Assembly: GCA_036346395.1 (NCBI GenBank)
Contig: CM070598.1
Span: 6,183,517 to 6,247,516, forward strand
Direction of reading: 5' to 3'
DNA: 64,000 nucleotides
Source: Hsuehochloa calcarea
Lineage: Eukaryota > Streptophyta > Magnoliopsida > Poales > Poaceae
In this document: positions 22,876-33,487 of the stretch, one piece after another
Layout of the letters: each line of letters starts with the position of its first letter
How positions within the stretch are numbered: position 1 is the stretch's first letter
The notes under the pieces: generated by a model
What the model was told of the DNA's origin: nothing
Database searches by the model: none
The model's input: only the letters and a program-made list of their open reading frames with translations
Position numbers and translations under genes: made by a program

Positions 22876-24737
22876 CTTGTGATGCCAGTCATCTACATAT
22901 TTTATGCAAAGAGTTCATAAGATTACTGCTAGTAATTTGCATAAAATGGTTATAAATTCTCATAATGCTCTTCGAACTTCTGGTTCGTGATCCCTTATTT
23001 TTCTATACATTTGTCATGAGTTACTGCTACTTTCAGATATTAAAAGCAATCTAAACAATCACAGATAATCAAAACAGTAAATACAATATATAAATTGCAT
23101 AGAACTAATAACAACAGAGTTAACAATGCTTCAAATGCTCAAAATAATTCAAAAATTGAATTTTTGAGGCTCTTTTCTGCTGGAAATGAATTTTCAGTGA
23201 ATTGTTTAATTTTTAGGGGCTAAACCGCGTATTTTCAGTTCTGAGAAAAAATTTCACATAGTTTCAGAAAACCCAAGGGCTTATCTGCAAGATTCGGGAT
23301 TTTCATTTTCATTTTTCTTTTAATTCTTCCTAAAATCCTTGGGCCGTCGGTTGGCCTACCTTTTCCCGACCTGTTAAGGACCAAACCACACCTTCATTAC
23401 GGGTTTTAGGGTTTCCGTAGCACCACTTCAGAGTGGCGGTGGTAGTATGCTATACGCGCGGATGGCACGTGGCCTGCGGCGTGTGGCCATATTTTAATGG
23501 ATACCCGATAAATCAACGAAATGGATATCCTTTAATATTCTTTATGATTTTCTAGTCACTTACTAATAGATAATATGAATTTATATTTTATTATATTTAT
23601 GTTGTTAAGTAGGATAAATATTTCTCTAATAGGTAGTATAATTTGACACTTTCGTTTGTAAAATTATATCTTTTCTCCGTCGAGTTATCTATGACAGATT
23701 TGAATTCAATCCGCATCCACTTCGTGTCTGTATCTTGAAAAACCCGTATTTCTATCTGTACCCGACCCCAAATATGAAATAAAATTATAGAGTATAATAC
23801 AGAGAGAAAAAAACACTATCGGCACGACCGTTTTCACCCGGTACTCCTCGTCGGGAGCTGTCGAGTTTGTGAGCCCGGCCAATACATGTGGGCCTGATTG
23901 GACCGCGAGGTGGCTATTGAGTGAAGTGGGCTGGGCTCCGTTGGGCAGCGCTGGCGATCTTCAGTTGAACCCAAAAGCCCTTTTCGGCCATCTCTTCTGG
24001 AGAACTTGTCATGGCCATCTGGGAACTTTTGGAGTAGGAACTAATTTTTTTTTAGGAACTGGAGTAGAGACTATGAAATGGGGGTTAGTGGTTAGTTTTA
24101 CCAATTTTCTTCTGTTGCTTTGTTTGCCAATCTGGAGCTGAATTGGAATCCGAGTTCTGAACCCACATGGACCAACATTAGAATATTACAAGGCATAATG
24201 CTTAGATCAGTTGTTAACCATGCTCTACTTGAAAGTCACACACTCAAACGTCATGAAAGCGAGGGAGACGTCTGACCTCTTGTGTTCTTTGCCATTTATG
24301 TGGGAATTCACACCAAGGGAGACGGCACGGGCGACTAACGGATTCTTGAATCTGGCTGGAATCGATGGCCTTGCCGAACCGTTCAAGTGAGACGCTTATG
24401 AAGAACAAAAGGAAGATGACTTCTCCGGAGAGTTGCAGGTGCTACAGCTAGGACGCCTGAATCAGCGTCACATCGTCAGGCTTCAGGAATTTTCTGAAGA
24501 AAAGAAAAGGGTCCGTGATCTGATTTTCTCTCTATATATAATATTGATTTATTTTTCCATAATATTTTGTGTTGTTGAATTTATTTAGAATGTTTTTGTG
24601 ATCACTTCGGCATTCTGGTGTTAGATCACATGGAGACACAAAAAGCTTAAAGGAATGTCTTGATGGTATGCAGACTCCAGACCAAATCTTCATAAATCTG
24701 CTATTGTCCATTAGACTGGAGGACAAGATCGGCGGTT
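22876..24737. other. Unassigned part of duplication copy B
   Basis: This corresponds to 9540-9880 plus 12334-13835 of copy A, without the insertion. There is no recognised gene. The open frame at 23869-24141 runs 29 codons longer than its partner at 12971 because the run of T at 24044-24052 is one base longer; the lack of frame conservation argues against coding. Confidence 0.4.
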
Positions 24738-24742
24738 GACAT

Positions 24743-26393
24743 TGTTACGAATATTGTGTATATATATTCAGAGGTTTAATGGGCAATATATATTAGTGTG
24801 TACAAGGGGTGCATGCCATATACAGATAAGATAATACAAAGTATAGATAAGAAAATGCAAAAGAGTTCCTATTCTAACACTATCCTTAAATACAAGGCGT
24901 ATGCAATAGTATTGCATTTTAAAAAAGGTTAACACTAAAATATAGAAAATCCAAAATCCGAGTCTTGATAATGTCGTCGTAGCATGCATCTCTTGGAAAA
25001 ATATGTCGAGTATCAAAAGATCTCCTCCCATTCAGGGTCATGTGATAGCCTATAAAGTATGAGGTGTAGGGCTGAGAAAGTAGAGTTAAGCGAGAGCAAA
25101 GTTGACCGCGACAACATGACGACGAAGAAGATGAAACCGACAAAAATAGAGAAAGCTGTCAAATCAAGCCGCAGAGAAATAGATAGAAGCATGACGACGC
25201 AAATCGAAGCCCAAGACGGCGACAGCGTAATGCACAAGAAGCGCAATGAAGGCGCAGTGCCAAAGAAGCGTGGCGGCGGCTAAGAGAGAAGCGGCGGCAT
25301 CATAACAACTTCTACGATATGTAGTGGCTCAAAGAAAAGAGTGGCCACTGTTGCCATGCAAAAAAAAATCATATACTTCTATGAATGATAATAAATTTAT
25401 GAACTCGCAAGGCTTAAACGAACTTAAAGATAAAGAGGTACTGACTTGGATGGACGCAACGGAAGAAAAGACACAAAGAAAGAAAAGACTAATTAGCAGA
25501 AGCATTATCAGGTAGTCTGATGACCAGACACAACCACAAACAATCCCGAACCAACTTTAGCCTTTCCCGAAGAAAGAAATCTCTCTCCTCTTTGGTCCTT
25601 CTCGATCTGTTTTCTCAAACTCCATGCCTTATCATCAACAGAAGCATCAGGATAGCACTAATAGGAAAACCGACAATCATGTCTTCCAGGCAATCCATCC
25701 TCCTCATCTTATCCGGGCAAAGAACCGGCGTAGAAAAGGGAGGAGAAGCAACGAAGAGGGAGAATCCCTGAGCGATAGCGATTCCGGATCGGGAGGCCAC
25801 CTTCGACGGAAGACGAAGCAGCTCGGGAGGCCAGCGGGCAGGGCTCGGGCGACACGAGCAGAGGATTTGGATCTGACGCAGGCGGCGCGGATCTGATGAT
25901 GTCGTCCGAGAAGAGACAACCCGAGAGACAGGTGGCAGCGGCAGCCCGATCCAGATCAAATCAGGATGGTGGCGGTCGAGAAGAGGCAAGCAGCGGCAAC
26001 GGTCGAGAAGAGGACAGTGGCGGTGGCTCAAGCAAGGGAAGACCAACGGTGTCTCCTCCCATGGACGACGAGGCCCGAGGACATGAGCAGCGCGGCGAAG
26101 ACTCCTTGGGTGCAATAGACTTCGAGGTCGAGACCAGAAGGAGGTCACCCCTGGGAGCAAAGACCGGTCCTCCCGGGGGCAGCGTCAGCGAAGGACGAGT
26201 AGAGGCTAGGCGGCGGTGGAAACATTAAAACTTAACCATAACCCTTGCTCTGATACCATGTTATGAACATTGTGTGTATGTATTCAGATGTCCAATGGAC
26301 TATATATATAGTGTATAAAAAGGGTGTATGTCATATACAGATAATAAAATATAAAAATCATATAAAAAAATACAAAGGGGTTCTATTCTAACA
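24743..26393 (-). mobile_element. TRIM-like non-autonomous LTR retrotransposon, copy B
   Basis: The LTRs are 24743-24879 and 26259-26393, with the same target duplication GACAT (24738-24742 and 26394-26398). Sharing of the target site with copy A proves that insertion came before the segmental duplication. The internal region differs from copy A by many small indels, more than the neighbouring sequence seems to, consistent with a region under no coding constraint. No gag or pol is seen. Confidence 0.87.
26247..26258 (-). other. Primer binding site of the TRIM-like element
   Basis: GCTCTGATACCA directly abuts the right LTR. Its complement, TGGTATCAGAGC, is the classic plant primer binding site for initiator methionine tRNA, and it fixes the element as minus strand. 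Copy A has lost one or two bases of it (15309-15318). Confidence 0.9.
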
Positions 26394-26398
26394 GACAT

Positions 26399-28533
26399 AG
26401 ATGTCGCAGCTGGCTGCTAATGGAGCTACAATTTCTTACACTTAAAAACTGACAGAGTAGAAAGTCGTCTACATTTAATCATACCTGGCAACCAATTTGG
26501 CTTTTCCGCATTGTACTATTTCAGACAATATTCCTAATGCGTGAATCCTGATACAGGACTACCCCTATAACTTCTGCGATCCTCCTGTGTTTCATGTGTA
26601 TGTCGACTCGAGTAACATAACAATGGATGCCAATTATGTTGCAAAGTGAAGCTTGTAGTGTCAAATTTGCGGTATAAAGGACAATAAATCAGAGGATTAT
26701 TTGTTCTTTTCAGTTATCAAATGTCAGAATTGTTGGTTATGACCTCAAGGGAACAACTGAATCAAGTGCTGCGTCTTTTGAAGGTCTCACATGCCACAGA
26801 GCAGCACCAAGCAACTTTCCCTATCATTTAAATTTTGACATGTGTGCTTAGTTCACGCAGCCTTATTTACATTCACTGCAGAACAAGTTCAGCAAAGGAG
26901 AAGTGACTCGGCGTTTCGATATGGCATGTTGATTCTGTAGCTTGTGACTGGTTAATCGTCTGGTGGTCCAGCTGAACTTTGTGGTCGCAGATCCTGGCAA
27001 TACCTATGATTCAAAGAGCTCCGAAGTCTCCTGATCGTAGCAAAACAGTGCACAAAAGCTTCAAATGATTCCCTGACTTCTACCCTCAAATTTGAGGGGT
27101 GTTTGGTTTGAAGCCTACCCTCAAATACGAGGGGAGTTTGGTTTGACTGTTTGGTTCGTTGGCACAACTGTGACTTGCCACACTTTCTTAACCCTGTGAC
27201 TCACACATCATAGACTCGGTTTTTTTTTTGGGTCAAATTTTGACAAACTTGTGCTGCTGAAATTTGTTGCCACAAAAAAAGTGTGGCATAAACTTAGTTA
27301 TGGCATCTCGAGGGTGAAGTCATCTAGGGGGTGTTTGGTTTGATGCCTCACCTTGCTACGCCTAACGTTAGTCACGCCAGAGTTTCTTAGGCACATGTTT
27401 CGTTACATGCCCTAATTGTGGCTTTCCATATTTTCTTGTGCCATAGATTCAACTTCTTGGCTAACTTTGTCACACTTATGACAACCAATTTGTTAGCTAC
27501 ACTTTTTGTGGTAAGTCACACTCACACATTGCCTAAGCTTAGTTATGGCAACGTTAGTCATGAACCAAACATGCCCTAAAAGCATCGTTCATTCGTGAGA
27601 CTGAGAAACAGATGATGTCGGTAGCCACTGTTTTGTTTAGATAAAATTACAACTTGCATTTCTTGAAATCAAAGGGGCTTGTCTTTTTTGCTCTCTTGTC
27701 TTTGTAGAGCATGCATCCTTATTCCTTACTGGTAACCGTCACTTCAAAGCATAAAACAATGGATTTTGCATGATTGACCAAGCAAACCTGGGGGGAGAGG
27801 GGGCTGTATGTATCCTGCATCGGGGCATCTAGGGACCATAGGTTGTGTATATTATATATTCATTTGGTATGTGACTAGAGCTTGAAAATTGATCAATTTG
27901 CAGGAGTCTGGACAACCTAGTTTAATTATTGTTCTGTTTTAATTGTCCCCGAACGTCAATATTATTGAAGCAACTGAGAGTGGTGAGTTGTTTTTTTTAC
28001 AATTATGAATCAGAGTATATTACAATTATGAATCAGAGTATATCAACGAAATCATGCTAACTTATATCCCGCCTTTGCATTTTGAGCTATAAATTGTCCA
28101 TTTACTGTCATTCCTATCCTTACCAAAAATACATATCTTCAGAGTAAGTTGCTCACTGAGTTGACATCCAGAACAGAAAATCATACTTCGTATGTCTCCT
28201 ACATTGAGAGCATTTGTCAAACAAATTGATCTACATTTATCTTAGTAAACTGAAATAAAAAATCTTTGAGCCTATCTTCTGAAGATTTGCCAGCTATTTG
28301 TGTCCATACATAATCCTAACCGGAAATTTCATTTTCATCAAAAAGGAAACTAATCTGAACCCAAAATTTACACCCAAGACCAAGAAAATAAATTCCTAAA
28401 TCCTAGCCTGAACATTATCATCCATTCCATTTCCAAAGAATACCCAGATCACCTCACATTTTGGCGGTATAGCAATGAGAAAAATAAAAGAAAATTGAGA
28501 AGAAAACCAAGCAAGAACCTCCGGTGCCTATGG
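26399..28533. other. Spacer downstream of ATL copy B
   Basis: The equivalent of 15459-17588. It contains the second copy of the Tourist-like MITE and the likely 3' untranslated region of ATL copy B. A 13-bp extra ATCCTTATTCCTT at about 27715 relative to copy A is a simple repeat expansion. No gene is recognised. Confidence 0.5.
27327..27576. mobile_element. Tourist-like MITE, copy B
   Basis: The partner of 16389-16640, with GGGGGTGTTTGGTTTGATG at the left and GAACCAAACATGCCC at the right. It was present before the segmental duplication. Confidence 0.5.
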
Positions 28534-29088
28534 TCATGACATCGTCGCCATTGCCAACGGCGTGACCTCGGCGAGCGGCGTCGGCATGGGGCTCGGCATC
28601 GGTGACGTCCGGCACACGGGGCACGTCGGGTGCTGCCGGAGCCACGGGTCGACGCACTGCCGGTGGAAAAGATGGCCGCACTCCGGCAGCATCCGGAGCA
28701 CGTCGCTGTCGCCGTAGTTGTCAAGGCATATCGAGCAGCATGTGCACGTGGTGCTCTTCTTCCCCTTCGCCGCCTCCTTCCTGGCCTCGCCGTACACCAC
28801 CTCCGGGTACTCCTTGAGCGTGGCCTCGTCGATGCCGAGCTCGACGTCGTGCCCGTCGTCGCCGCCGCCGCCGCTGCCACTGCCATTGTCGCCCCCGCGG
28901 TCGGATTCCGTGACGGGCGGGCGGGTGCAGAAGTAGGAGGCGAGCGTGATGGTGGTGATGAGGAGGAGGATGCCGACGGAGACGCCTGCGCCGTAGCCGA
29001 AGCCGCCGATGCGGTCGGAGCTGAACATGCCGACGGAGTTGCCGTCGCCCGGGGTGAGCCCGACGGGCGGCGAGCCGCCGGAGCTCAT
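28534..29088 (-). CDS. ATL-type RING-H2 E3 ubiquitin ligase, copy B (intact)
   Basis: This 184-residue single-exon protein is a predicted membrane E3 ligase of the plant ATL family. A short extracytosolic N-terminus leads into a hydrophobic segment at about residues 34-53, a Gly/Asp-rich linker, an ELGIDEATLKEYPEVVY stretch at 83-99 (the ATL GLD region) and a RING-H2 finger with zinc ligands C118, C121, C137, H139, H142, C145, C156 and C159. Pro152 of ATL-type fingers falls in the DPW segment (residues 147-149), which contacts the E2. The tail TSPMPSPMPTPLAEV fits the ATL67/69/70 subgroup. The start MSSGGSPP is chosen because it is the first ATG in frame and lies behind the CT-rich leader and TATA box. 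Copy A encodes a near-identical protein from Met21 onward. Substrate and pathway are unknown. Confidence 0.88.
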   Translation of the reverse strand: MSSGGSPPVGLTPGDGNSVGMFSSDRIGGFGYGAGVSVGILLLITTITLASYFCTRPPVTESDRGGDNGSGSGGGGDDGHDVELGIDEATLKEYPEVVYGEARKEAAKGKKSTTCTCCSICLDNYGDSDVLRMLPECGHLFHRQCVDPWLRQHPTCPVCRTSPMPSPMPTPLAEVTPLAMATMS

Positions 29089-29338
29089 CCGGGTGTGGTT
29101 CTTGGTTTCTTGGTCAAGTAGTCAACCTCAAGAGAATGCCGGAATGGCGAGGCGAGGTGAGGAGTTGGGGTTGGCGTTGGTGCGGAGACTGATTCGTGCC
29201 CTCGTTTTTGATCGTTTGGTGCGGTTTTGTTTGGGCTTGAAGGGAGTTTGGATCCAGACCAGAGGGGAGGTTGTGAGGGGGACGTCAACGCTTTGCATGT
29301 TGCAGAGAGCGGAACAGGAGGAGAGAGAGAGAGAGTTG

Positions 29339-29344
29339 TATATA
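29339..29344 (-). promoter_or_regulatory. Probable TATA box of ATL copy B
   Basis: The minus strand reads CTTATATACA, identical to the copy A site, followed by a shorter CT-rich leader. Conservation of this site across both copies supports it only weakly, since the whole region is nearly identical. Confidence 0.45.
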
Positions 29345-30019
29345 AGAACGTAGAGAGAGATGAGGCCGAGCAATGCTTTCGAGGTCAATGCTTTTTAGCT
29401 TGGTTTTTGATATGATTTTTCGTGTTGATTTGCTGTGGGTTGTGTTGATGTTTCTGCGTTTGATTAAATTCCTTTGTTACATTGTGTTCTTGTACCTAGT
29501 ATTGTTATTGATTTGTCATGGTCAATGCAATCATGTGCTCAAGATTTGACTTTGCCCGGTTGCTCGTGCATTTTTTTTTCTCTCCAAGTTGCGTGTGAAG
29601 CATGCATGTAATTGACGTCATTAAGTTTTCGGGTAATAAAAATTATCCATGTGCCGGGAAAATCCTCTCAATCTGCATGCCTTGTAACTCCAAAATGTAT
29701 TGGTCATACTGCCTTACAAGGCAAGGTTAGTTGAGTTGCAATTGCAATCTTCATGGTGGAATCTGAAGTGCGCTTCAAGTCTTTTGACGTGTCATACATA
29801 GTTCATGTTTTTAACCTTTTGTTTTGCTTGCCCTGTTTGCTGCCCGTTGCATATTTTGGGTGGTAGAAGTCAGCCCTTCTCTTGCTAGCCGTCTGAGTTG
29901 TTCCTTACTCTGGAGCGAGCCTTTCTTTAGGCACATGTGATTCACCAATAAGGAATCATTGCTCACACCGTTAAAACTAGCCAGGATGGAGTTTAAGCTC
30001 CTGAAATCGAATTCAGAAG

Positions 30020-32790
30020 AGCTAATGTATCGGTAATTTATTAGTGCTTCGTAATTAGTGGTAATTAATTAGGCTTTATTAATTGAGTATGAGTTAGTTA
30101 GTGACTAAATTAATTACAGAAAGAAAAGTAGATGAACAAATATGAACCTCTATTACATAATGGCCACTTCGTTTTCGAATTAATGTAGCTTGTATTCTTA
30201 ATTAAATAGTTGTTAATAATTTAGGTGACATAATTAGTGGTAATTAATTAGGCTTTATTAATTGAGTATGAATTAGTTAGTGACTAAATTAATTACCACA
30301 AATGAACCTCTATTACATAACGACAACTACATTATTCACGACTAAATTAATTACGATGAACTAAATAGCACTAAAATAATTATGATAAATTTATTACCAC
30401 AGATTAATAACAAAAAAATAATTACGACTTACTAAGGCCAATAAATTAATTATGACTAATTAATGTCAACTAATTAATTATGTCTGATAAAATACTACTA
30501 AATTAATTACGACTAATTAATGGCATATAGTTATTTAAGACTTAATTCCAACTAACTATTTATGACTAATTAATTGAGTAAAATTAAGTAATTACGACTA
30601 ATTATTTATGACTGCTTAGAATCTTAGTAAAACTAAGTAAAAATATCTATGGTTAATTACAACCAACCATGCCTGAATAATTACAACTGATAATCATGTA
30701 AGATTAATTTATCTACAACTAATTAATTACGACAAATAAACTCACACAAATTTAATTACAAAAATTGATAACAACTATTTTAAGTACGCCTAAATAAGTA
30801 TAACTAATTAACTACGAACACTTCGCTGCGACTAATTTACTAGTCACACAATTAATAAAGAAATTACATATGAGGGAAAAAATTACCTGCTAATATGACT
30901 GGTAATGACGACTCCAAATAATGCTTAATCATCCACGAAAACGAAATCAACGATTGATTAAGAAATTTTATTTTCGCAGATGATTAAGCATTATTTGCAC
31001 CGTCATTGGTAGCCATATTAGGAGGTAATTTTTTCCTCGTACGTAATTTCTTTATTAATTGTGTGGTTAGTAAATTAGTCGTAGTGAAATATTAGTAGTT
31101 AATTAGTTGTACTTAATTTAGTCATTATCAAATTTTTATAATTAAATTTGTATAAGTTTATTAGTCGTAGTTAAATTAATCTTATGTAATTAATTAGTTG
31201 TAATTATTCATTAATTAGCTACAAATTAATTACTTAGTTTTACACAATTAATTAGTCATAAATAGTTAGTTGTAATTAAGTCTTAAATAATTAGCTATCA
31301 TTAATTAGTTGTAATTAATTTAATTGTAATTTATTAGACATAATTAATTAGTCATAATTAATTTATTGACCTTGGTAAGTTGCTATTTAGTTCATCGTAA
31401 TTAATTTAGTTGTGAATAATGTAGTTGTCACTATGTAACACAGATATGGGTGAAAACGGATCGGATACGGACGGATAATGGTTCTGTCATATTTATTTTT
31501 TTTTTTCGGATCCGAATACGAATACGAATACTCTGGATACGAATAATATCGAATACGAATACAGAACGAGTACAAATTGAAACAAATACGGTCGTGGATA
31601 TTTTTCGGAACATGAAAACCCCATTAATTGTATGTCAGAAATTAACGAAAACATATAACTAGTTTATTTGATGCAAACATTCATGAATTGTTCATATTTT
31701 CAGCAACCACACATAACATTGGCACTAGCAAGCTGCATTAACTAGTTCATCACAAATATAACAATTAGTTTACCATATTTAGCTCATAAGTCATAACTCA
31801 CAAAGTCTTAAGTCACTACACATTCACATTTAGTTCATCACATACATAAAACTTAATTCACACTAACATTGATCAAGCTGGATTAGTTAATCTATACACA
31901 AATGACTGTAACATCCCAAAGTATGTTACCAAAAATAATATTAATAAAGTTGTTATTTTATTGGATTTTTTTAGATTTAAAAAGAGTTTTCTTGGTTTAA
32001 AAGAAAAAACAATAAAATAAAGTCAATTATTTAATTTCCTAGTTTTCAATGTCAAAAATAAAATTTATTGAGATTTCTGAGATTTTATTGGGTTTAAGGT
32101 GAAAATGAAAAATAATTAATTTCTTGATTTTTTGAATTTTAAAAGGTTTTTTCTATTTTTCAAAATTAAAATAATTTATGTGCAAAAATAAAAACCAACT
32201 TTAACTTAGAATTAATTTTATGAAGTTCAAAATAATTCAAGGAATTTTTGTGATTTTCTATAGAATTTTTTTTAACTCTATTTGCTATTTTCTAAAAGGC
32301 TATTTGATTTGTTTCATTTGCTGAAATTCGAAAATCAATTAAAATCTTATTTTCTCTTTTGGGCTGAAATCCTCTTCTTTTGAGTTGAAATTCAGAAATC
32401 TGGATATTCCGTATTTGTATCCATATCCGTCGGATAGCATGCCTACCGTATTCGTTTCCATTTTCGACAAAAAAAAATCCAAATTCATTTCCGATCCAAA
32501 AATTATCCATGAAAAATCCGATCCGAGACAATAAGAATATGTTTCCGTCCAGATCAGTCGAAAACTATCCGATCTGCTTTCATCCCTAAACACATATTCA
32601 TTTGTGCTAATTAATTTAGTCACTAACTAATTCATACCCAAATAATAAATCCTAATTAATTAGGACTAATTAGGAAGCACTAATAAATTACCGATACATT
32701 AGCTATGACTAAATTATTAACAATGGTTAAATTATTAACAACTATTTAATTAAGAATATACGCTACATTAATTCAAAAATGAACTATGGT
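30020..32790. mobile_element. AT-rich foldback (palindromic) element
   Basis: The sequence folds on a centre near 30960: 30894-30950 (AATGCTTAATCATC...) pairs with 30970-31030 (GATGATTAAGCATT...). Pairing can be followed outward through TAGTTCATCGTAATTAATTT (31389-31408 against about 30347-30366) and, beyond the inserted hAT element, to AACAACTATTTAATTAAGAA (32736-32755 against about 30200-30219). The first 31 bases of 30020-30160 (AGCTAATGTATCGG...) also reappear inverted at 32676-32706, and 30052-30160 is a direct repeat of about 30230-30322. No transposase is seen. The type is unclear; a Foldback- or MULE-like long-TIR element is likely. Its left end coincides with the right edge of duplication copy B. 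Confidence 0.75.
31445..32588. mobile_element. hAT-like non-autonomous element inside the foldback
   Basis: Its termini are TATGGGTGAAAACGGATCGG and, inverted, TAGGGATGAAAGCAGATCGG. Flanking octamers AACACAGA (31437-31444) and AACACATA (32589-32596) differ at one base, as expected of an aged 8-bp hAT target duplication. 31890-32330 carries TGTAACATCCCAAAG followed by AT-rich sequence, resembling the start of a gypsy LTR, possibly a nested fragment. No transposase frame is present. Confidence 0.8.
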
Positions 32791-33487
32791 CGTGCAGACC
32801 GAGTACGTGTCGGACTATGGGCGTACAACCCAGCTGCCATGTTGAACATGAGGATAGTCATTCTCGCTAATACAGCGTGAAACGGTGCCATTTACGCAAA
32901 AATCTCCGTCCTCATGGAATCTTCTTATCCTGTACTTGTTTCAAGTTTGCTTGCGGTATGACAGTAGTCAGTAGTGCATAATTCAGTAGTTGCTGACAGC
33001 AGCTTAGAGGGTGTTTGGCTTTGGCCGGGCTCTTACCCCACTCACGAAGCCTACAGTGCGTACACTACACGCAGCAACCGGCAAAGTTTTCGCTACTACT
33101 CGTCCGGCGTCATTGCCGATGTTGACAGTTAGCTTACGTTCTCTGTGCCGGGCTTGTGCTACACATCTACCATTCGAGGCCATCTATGTAGGATTTCACC
33201 CTAGTCTCGACTCTGGAAACCTAGCAGCGGAGTGCACTGCTCCTCACTGCAAATATCTAATCCGAGACTGAACTTGCGCTCAGGCATAGTAAACAGAGGG
33301 CAAAGATAGGGAAGAGGCAAATATTTTGATTGACAGAGATGATGTTGTTTTAAGGTCGAAGCACCTGACATTGTGTTTTCATATCATATAGCACCAAAAG
33401 TTTCACATAATGCGCCTAAGTTGTTGGAAAACCTGGGAATAGTATCGCACAAAGCGATAAAACAATTGCAGCCGCCATCAGAATTGC
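32791..33487. other. Region downstream of the DnaJ gene
   Basis: No gene is recognised. The part nearest 33487 is the probable 3' untranslated region of the minus-strand DnaJ gene. An 86-codon open frame at 33011-33271 starts inside a GGGTGTTTGGCTTTGGCC phrase typical of transposon ends and has no known domain. Confidence 0.4.

Larger units (their letters stand above)
19463..30023. repeat. Tandem segmental duplication, copy B
   Basis: This is the direct-orientation partner of 6106-19113. It begins with only the last 17 or so bases of the solo LTR (CGCCTTCCGGTCCTACA) followed by the LTR target site CTTTT, so the LTR was present before the duplication. It ends after GAAGAGCT (30016-30023), where a foldback element begins. 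It lacks the 2.45-kb insertion of copy A and is therefore the better guide to the ancestral unit. Confidence 0.93.
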
